A DNA stretch of 64,000 nucleotides. It comes from Castanea sativa. Its lineage: Eukaryota > Streptophyta > Magnoliopsida > Fagales > Fagaceae. Within the stretch, counting starts at the first letter, position 1. Each line of letters starts with the position of its first letter. The notes below the pieces were generated by a model that was given only the letters and a program-made list of their open reading frames with translations, had not been told where the DNA came from and did not search any database. Shown here one piece after another: positions 57,320 to 64,000 of the stretch. The translations under genes were made by a program, and so were the position numbers. Location: positions 7,909,001 to 7,973,000 of the forward strand of contig NC_134013.1 of the NCBI RefSeq assembly GCF_040712315.1, in the 5' to 3' direction.

Positions 57320-58225
57320 AAATCCATCGCGATTGAATTCAAGTAGTATGAGTTTTCATCCACCAAAAAAAGTGTTACTTATTTATTTGTTTTTAGATTT
57401 CATAGAATTCAACATATAATATTTTAAGATTTTTTTTTTAATTGTCACAGTTGGTGAAATTCAATATCATATCTTTTATTTGATTACAATTTTTTTATTA
57501 ATAATACTCGAATGTCCTAATCCAATTGATGTCTTAAGTTTGATGATCAAAAGCGATTATAATGGAATGGACATCATAGAACAAAATTTTATTGTAGCTA
57601 TAAAATAATAATAAACGACTCAAATGTCCCAAACCATGACAGTATTCCAGAATTAAAGTTTTTATTTTATTTTATTTTTAATTTAAAGAATTAGAGTTGA
57701 TATTTCTGTTGTACATACACCCCTCCCCCCTTCCCCCAACCAAAAAAAAAAAAAAACAATGAAATGAGAAGGGTACTTGTCCTTAATGCTATCTCCTCAA
57801 TGCCATACTCTTAAAATTTGTAAGAGAGTATAGTTTAGTCAATAAATAGTATTGCTCTACTAAATGAATTGCTTTTGCTTTGGCCTAATTTTAAACACTT
57901 AACAAAAAAATAAATTTAAGAAATTTTTAAATTACTTATTATATTATTAATGGATAATTATTGGGTACTCTCGGAATACCATAAATGCGTACTCTCTTCT
58001 CTTTTCATATAATTGTGGATTTTACCAATTAAATTTATAGTGAAACTCACAATTTATGTAAGAGAAGAGTACGCATATATAGTACTCTCAGAATATTTAA
58101 TAATTTTCCGTTATTATATGACATTAATTATGTTCATTGTCATGATAATTGTTAGAATTTATATAATTCTATATACAAAAAAACTGTAATAACTATCATA
58201 TTAAATATTTGTGTGTATTGCACGG
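57320..58225. other. Intergenic AT-rich stretch
   Basis: No gene recognised. A short imperfect inverted repeat is at 57962-58100, with TACTCTC.GAATA and AAGAGAAGAGTACGCAT words on opposite strands. Confidence 0.5.
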
Positions 58226-58229
58226 TCCA

Positions 58230-58256
58230 TGGGCTAATGGGCCACAGGCCCAAGTA
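58230..58256 (+). promoter_or_regulatory. Site II-type promoter motifs of the METTL4-like gene
   Basis: TGGGCT, TGGGCC and GGCCCA occur within 25 bases (58230-58252), about 80-100 bp before the start codon. Such site II elements bind TCP factors and are common in promoters of plant housekeeping genes with little or no TATA box. Confidence 0.55.
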
Positions 58257-58333
58257 TGTCTTTGAGTCTTTGACAACAGGCTACGAAGAACGCAAGTGCA
58301 AAACCCTAGTCGGAGTTGACGGAAGACCCGAAA

Positions 58334-62178
<3,845 letters not shown>

Positions 62179-62639
62179 TAATATACATGCTCTCTAGCTT
62201 TACAAAATATACAAGCTGTTGATCATTCTTTAATGATTCTCCAGCAAATGCACTCTTGTATCTGGAACATATATCATAAAAACTGTTCCTTAAAAAACAA
62301 GGCACTTCATATACTTCAGAGAAGGTTGATTTTGTCAATTGCATTATTTTGAAGGGAAACTACCCTACTGTGAATATAAGTTGTTTCTTTCTTCTTTTTC
62401 TTTATCCAGAAAGTTGTTTGATTGACAGATCAAGCAGATTTTTATCAACCAGATAAAAATTCTTAGTACTGTTAGATTTGTTTTATCAGTACATGAATCA
62501 AAATGTAGTGGTGGATGACTGATTGAAAGTTGTTGTTTTCTCTAATCCTTTCATGACTGACTGATTGATTAAACTCGTCTTAGGGTTTCTCTTCACTTCT
62601 CTTTCAGCCTGACAGAAAATTGGGGCAGATTAACCTTTG

Positions 62640-63212
62640 AACTCGCCGTTAGGGTTTCTTAAATATACATTGGTTTGGATAACCTTATGCTTTGTGGTTG
62701 CCCATTGGCGAATCGTTGTTGTATGTGCTGTTGTAATGCGGAATCTGTGGATCACCTATTACTTTTTTGCCCGATAGCTTATTCTTTGTGGACGTATATG
62801 CTTAGGTTGTTTGGGGTCGATTGGGTCATGCTAGGTTCAGTTATGGACTTATTATTTTATTGGTATCATTGGCTTGGGAAGCATAGTTTTGACATTTGGA
62901 ATTTGGTTCCAGGCTGTTTATTGTGGACCATTTGGACTAAACAGAATTGCCGCTCTTTTGAGGATAATGGGAAAACTGTGGTTCAATTATTAGATTTATG
63001 CCAACGGACCCTCTTTGATTGGTCTCGGTGTTGGGGTCTCTCGGATTGTTCTTCCCTTATGGATTTCCTTTTGTCTATTAGAATAGCTTAGCGGCTGCTT
63101 GTGTCTCTTTGTTTCTTATTATTCTTTGTTCACTACTGTGAACACTTTGTATTTTTCTTGCTATTCCTTTATTAATAATATTTTCTTCTTACTTATCAAA
63201 AAAAAAAAAAAT
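62640..63212 (+). mobile_element. 5'-truncated LINE in METTL4 intron 5
   Basis: The frame ending at 63091 encodes the reverse-transcriptase zinc-binding domain of plant non-LTR retrotransposons: CGCPLANRCCMCCCNAESVD, then HLLLFCPIAYSLW, CLLWTIWTKQNCRSFEDN and a stop. A short 3' untranslated region ends in an A-run at 63200-63212. Only the last 140 residues or so of the polyprotein remain, the usual result of incomplete reverse transcription. It lies in the sense direction of the host gene. The left junction and the target duplication could not be fixed. Confidence 0.85.
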
Positions 63213-64000
63213 GTTATCTCATATGGCTTGTGAGGAATTTCACATTGATAGCAATTATAGATCTGTGCTAAATAGGGCAGTAATCAAGCTGAACTGAATC
63301 TTGATGAAAACTCAAGTCAAGCTTCACTATCTTGTTTAGATTCAGTTTGAACATGTTTGGCCCAAGCTCGAGTTTTAGTTTGGCTTGGCTTGCTATAATC
63401 AGCCAAAGAGATGACCACAACATAGATATGTTGAGAACAGCAAAGGTATGAACATTGAAGGCGAATGATGAAATTTTCCGTCTCATCTCTTCTCAGAAAA
63501 GAGCAATTATAGGTGCAAAAAAATGTCTTTATTAACTTATTTTGACAAACCCATATACCAAAATGGTTTCGACAGAATTAGGTGTGGGTCGTCTTCATTT
63601 TTATTGATAATCTGGCCATGGGTGATGGCGAAAGAGTCTTGAGTGATAACTATACAGAAACCTTTATCATTGTGGGTCCTCCTCGTTCATCCTTTTCTTT
63701 TCTTTTTTTAAAATTGTTAATGGCATCTTTGTTGACTATGGTCTTTAAGTTGTTGACAGCAAAGACTTGCTTTTTTGGTCAGCTAAACAATTTTTCATTG
63801 TTTTTTTATTTTTAAAAATGTTGGGAGGACTAAGATGTGTAAGGAATTATGTTTACGGGGTTGGCTAAATATCCTTCACATAAATGGATTTTTGAGGGGT
63901 TTTCAAGCGAAATCCTATGGCAAACCTTATTAATGAGGCCATATCTAACATAAGTTTTGGCTTGTTGAGCTCTATATTCATGAACAAAATAATTTGCTTG
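63213..64000 (+). other. Remaining METTL4 intron sequence to window edge
   Basis: No exon for the expected next conserved block (a YPTLPN-like segment after DPPW) is visible. The stretch is AT-rich and is taken as intron, unless the gene is broken here. Confidence 0.5.

Noticed and set aside
63582..63815. 77-codon frame near the right edge as the next METTL4 exon
   Set aside because: The peptide has no similarity to the expected block after DPPW and ends in T-run-derived phenylalanines.

Overview
This is a stretch of a plant nuclear genome: AT-rich, intron-bearing, dense in small repeats, and with three recognisable plant gene families in canonical GT-AG exons. The gene content fits a core eudicot. 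The style of the repeats suggests a woody species, possibly of the oak/chestnut group, but that last point is an impression and cannot be proved from the window. There are no bacterial features, CRISPR arrays or rRNA genes, and no intact tRNA gene was found.

Layout. 1-4 kb: intergenic, with a MITE, a SINE-like element and a striking 20-bp-stem hairpin. 4.1-7.3 kb (minus): a complete six-exon gene for a SAP30-type histone-deacetylase-complex subunit of the AFR1/AFR2 family. 7.6-30 kb: no intact gene. This part holds a captured fragment of a Miro GTPase gene interrupted by a retroelement, a Harbinger-type element with a TAA target duplication, a segmental-duplication copy split by a 2.67-kb MULE with an exact 9-bp target duplication, LTR-like sequence, and a second Harbinger-type element. 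30.06-31.22 kb (plus): an F-box/FBA gene broken by one frameshift. 33.7-35.0 kb: the orphan last exon of a NAC paralogue. 35.0-37.4 kb: the second copy of the segmental duplication, carrying its own Harbinger-type insertion. 37.5-42.4 kb: MITEs and a dispersed repeat. 42.8-48.2 kb (minus): a complete five-exon gene for a divergent NAC-domain protein. 50.5-52.9 kb: a decayed copy of the NAC promoter/5' region. 54.6-57.3 kb: another two-copy duplication, in which one copy carries a SINE and the other keeps the empty site. 58.33 kb to the right edge (plus): the first five exons of a METTL4-like MT-A70 adenine methyltransferase, with a 5'-truncated LINE in the following intron.

How it fits together. 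The AFR-type and METTL4-type genes are neighbours in Arabidopsis as I recall (At1g19330/At1g19340). Here they lie about 51 kb apart, with NAC and F-box gene duplications and transposons between them. The two outer genes concern chromatin or nucleic-acid modification; the NAC gene is a predicted transcription factor. The duplicated blocks give several paired empty and filled insertion sites, so the order of several insertions can be read directly from the sequence. I found no convincing new multi-gene system. The most informative items are the dated insertions, the NAC duplication remnants and the hairpin at 3.27 kb.
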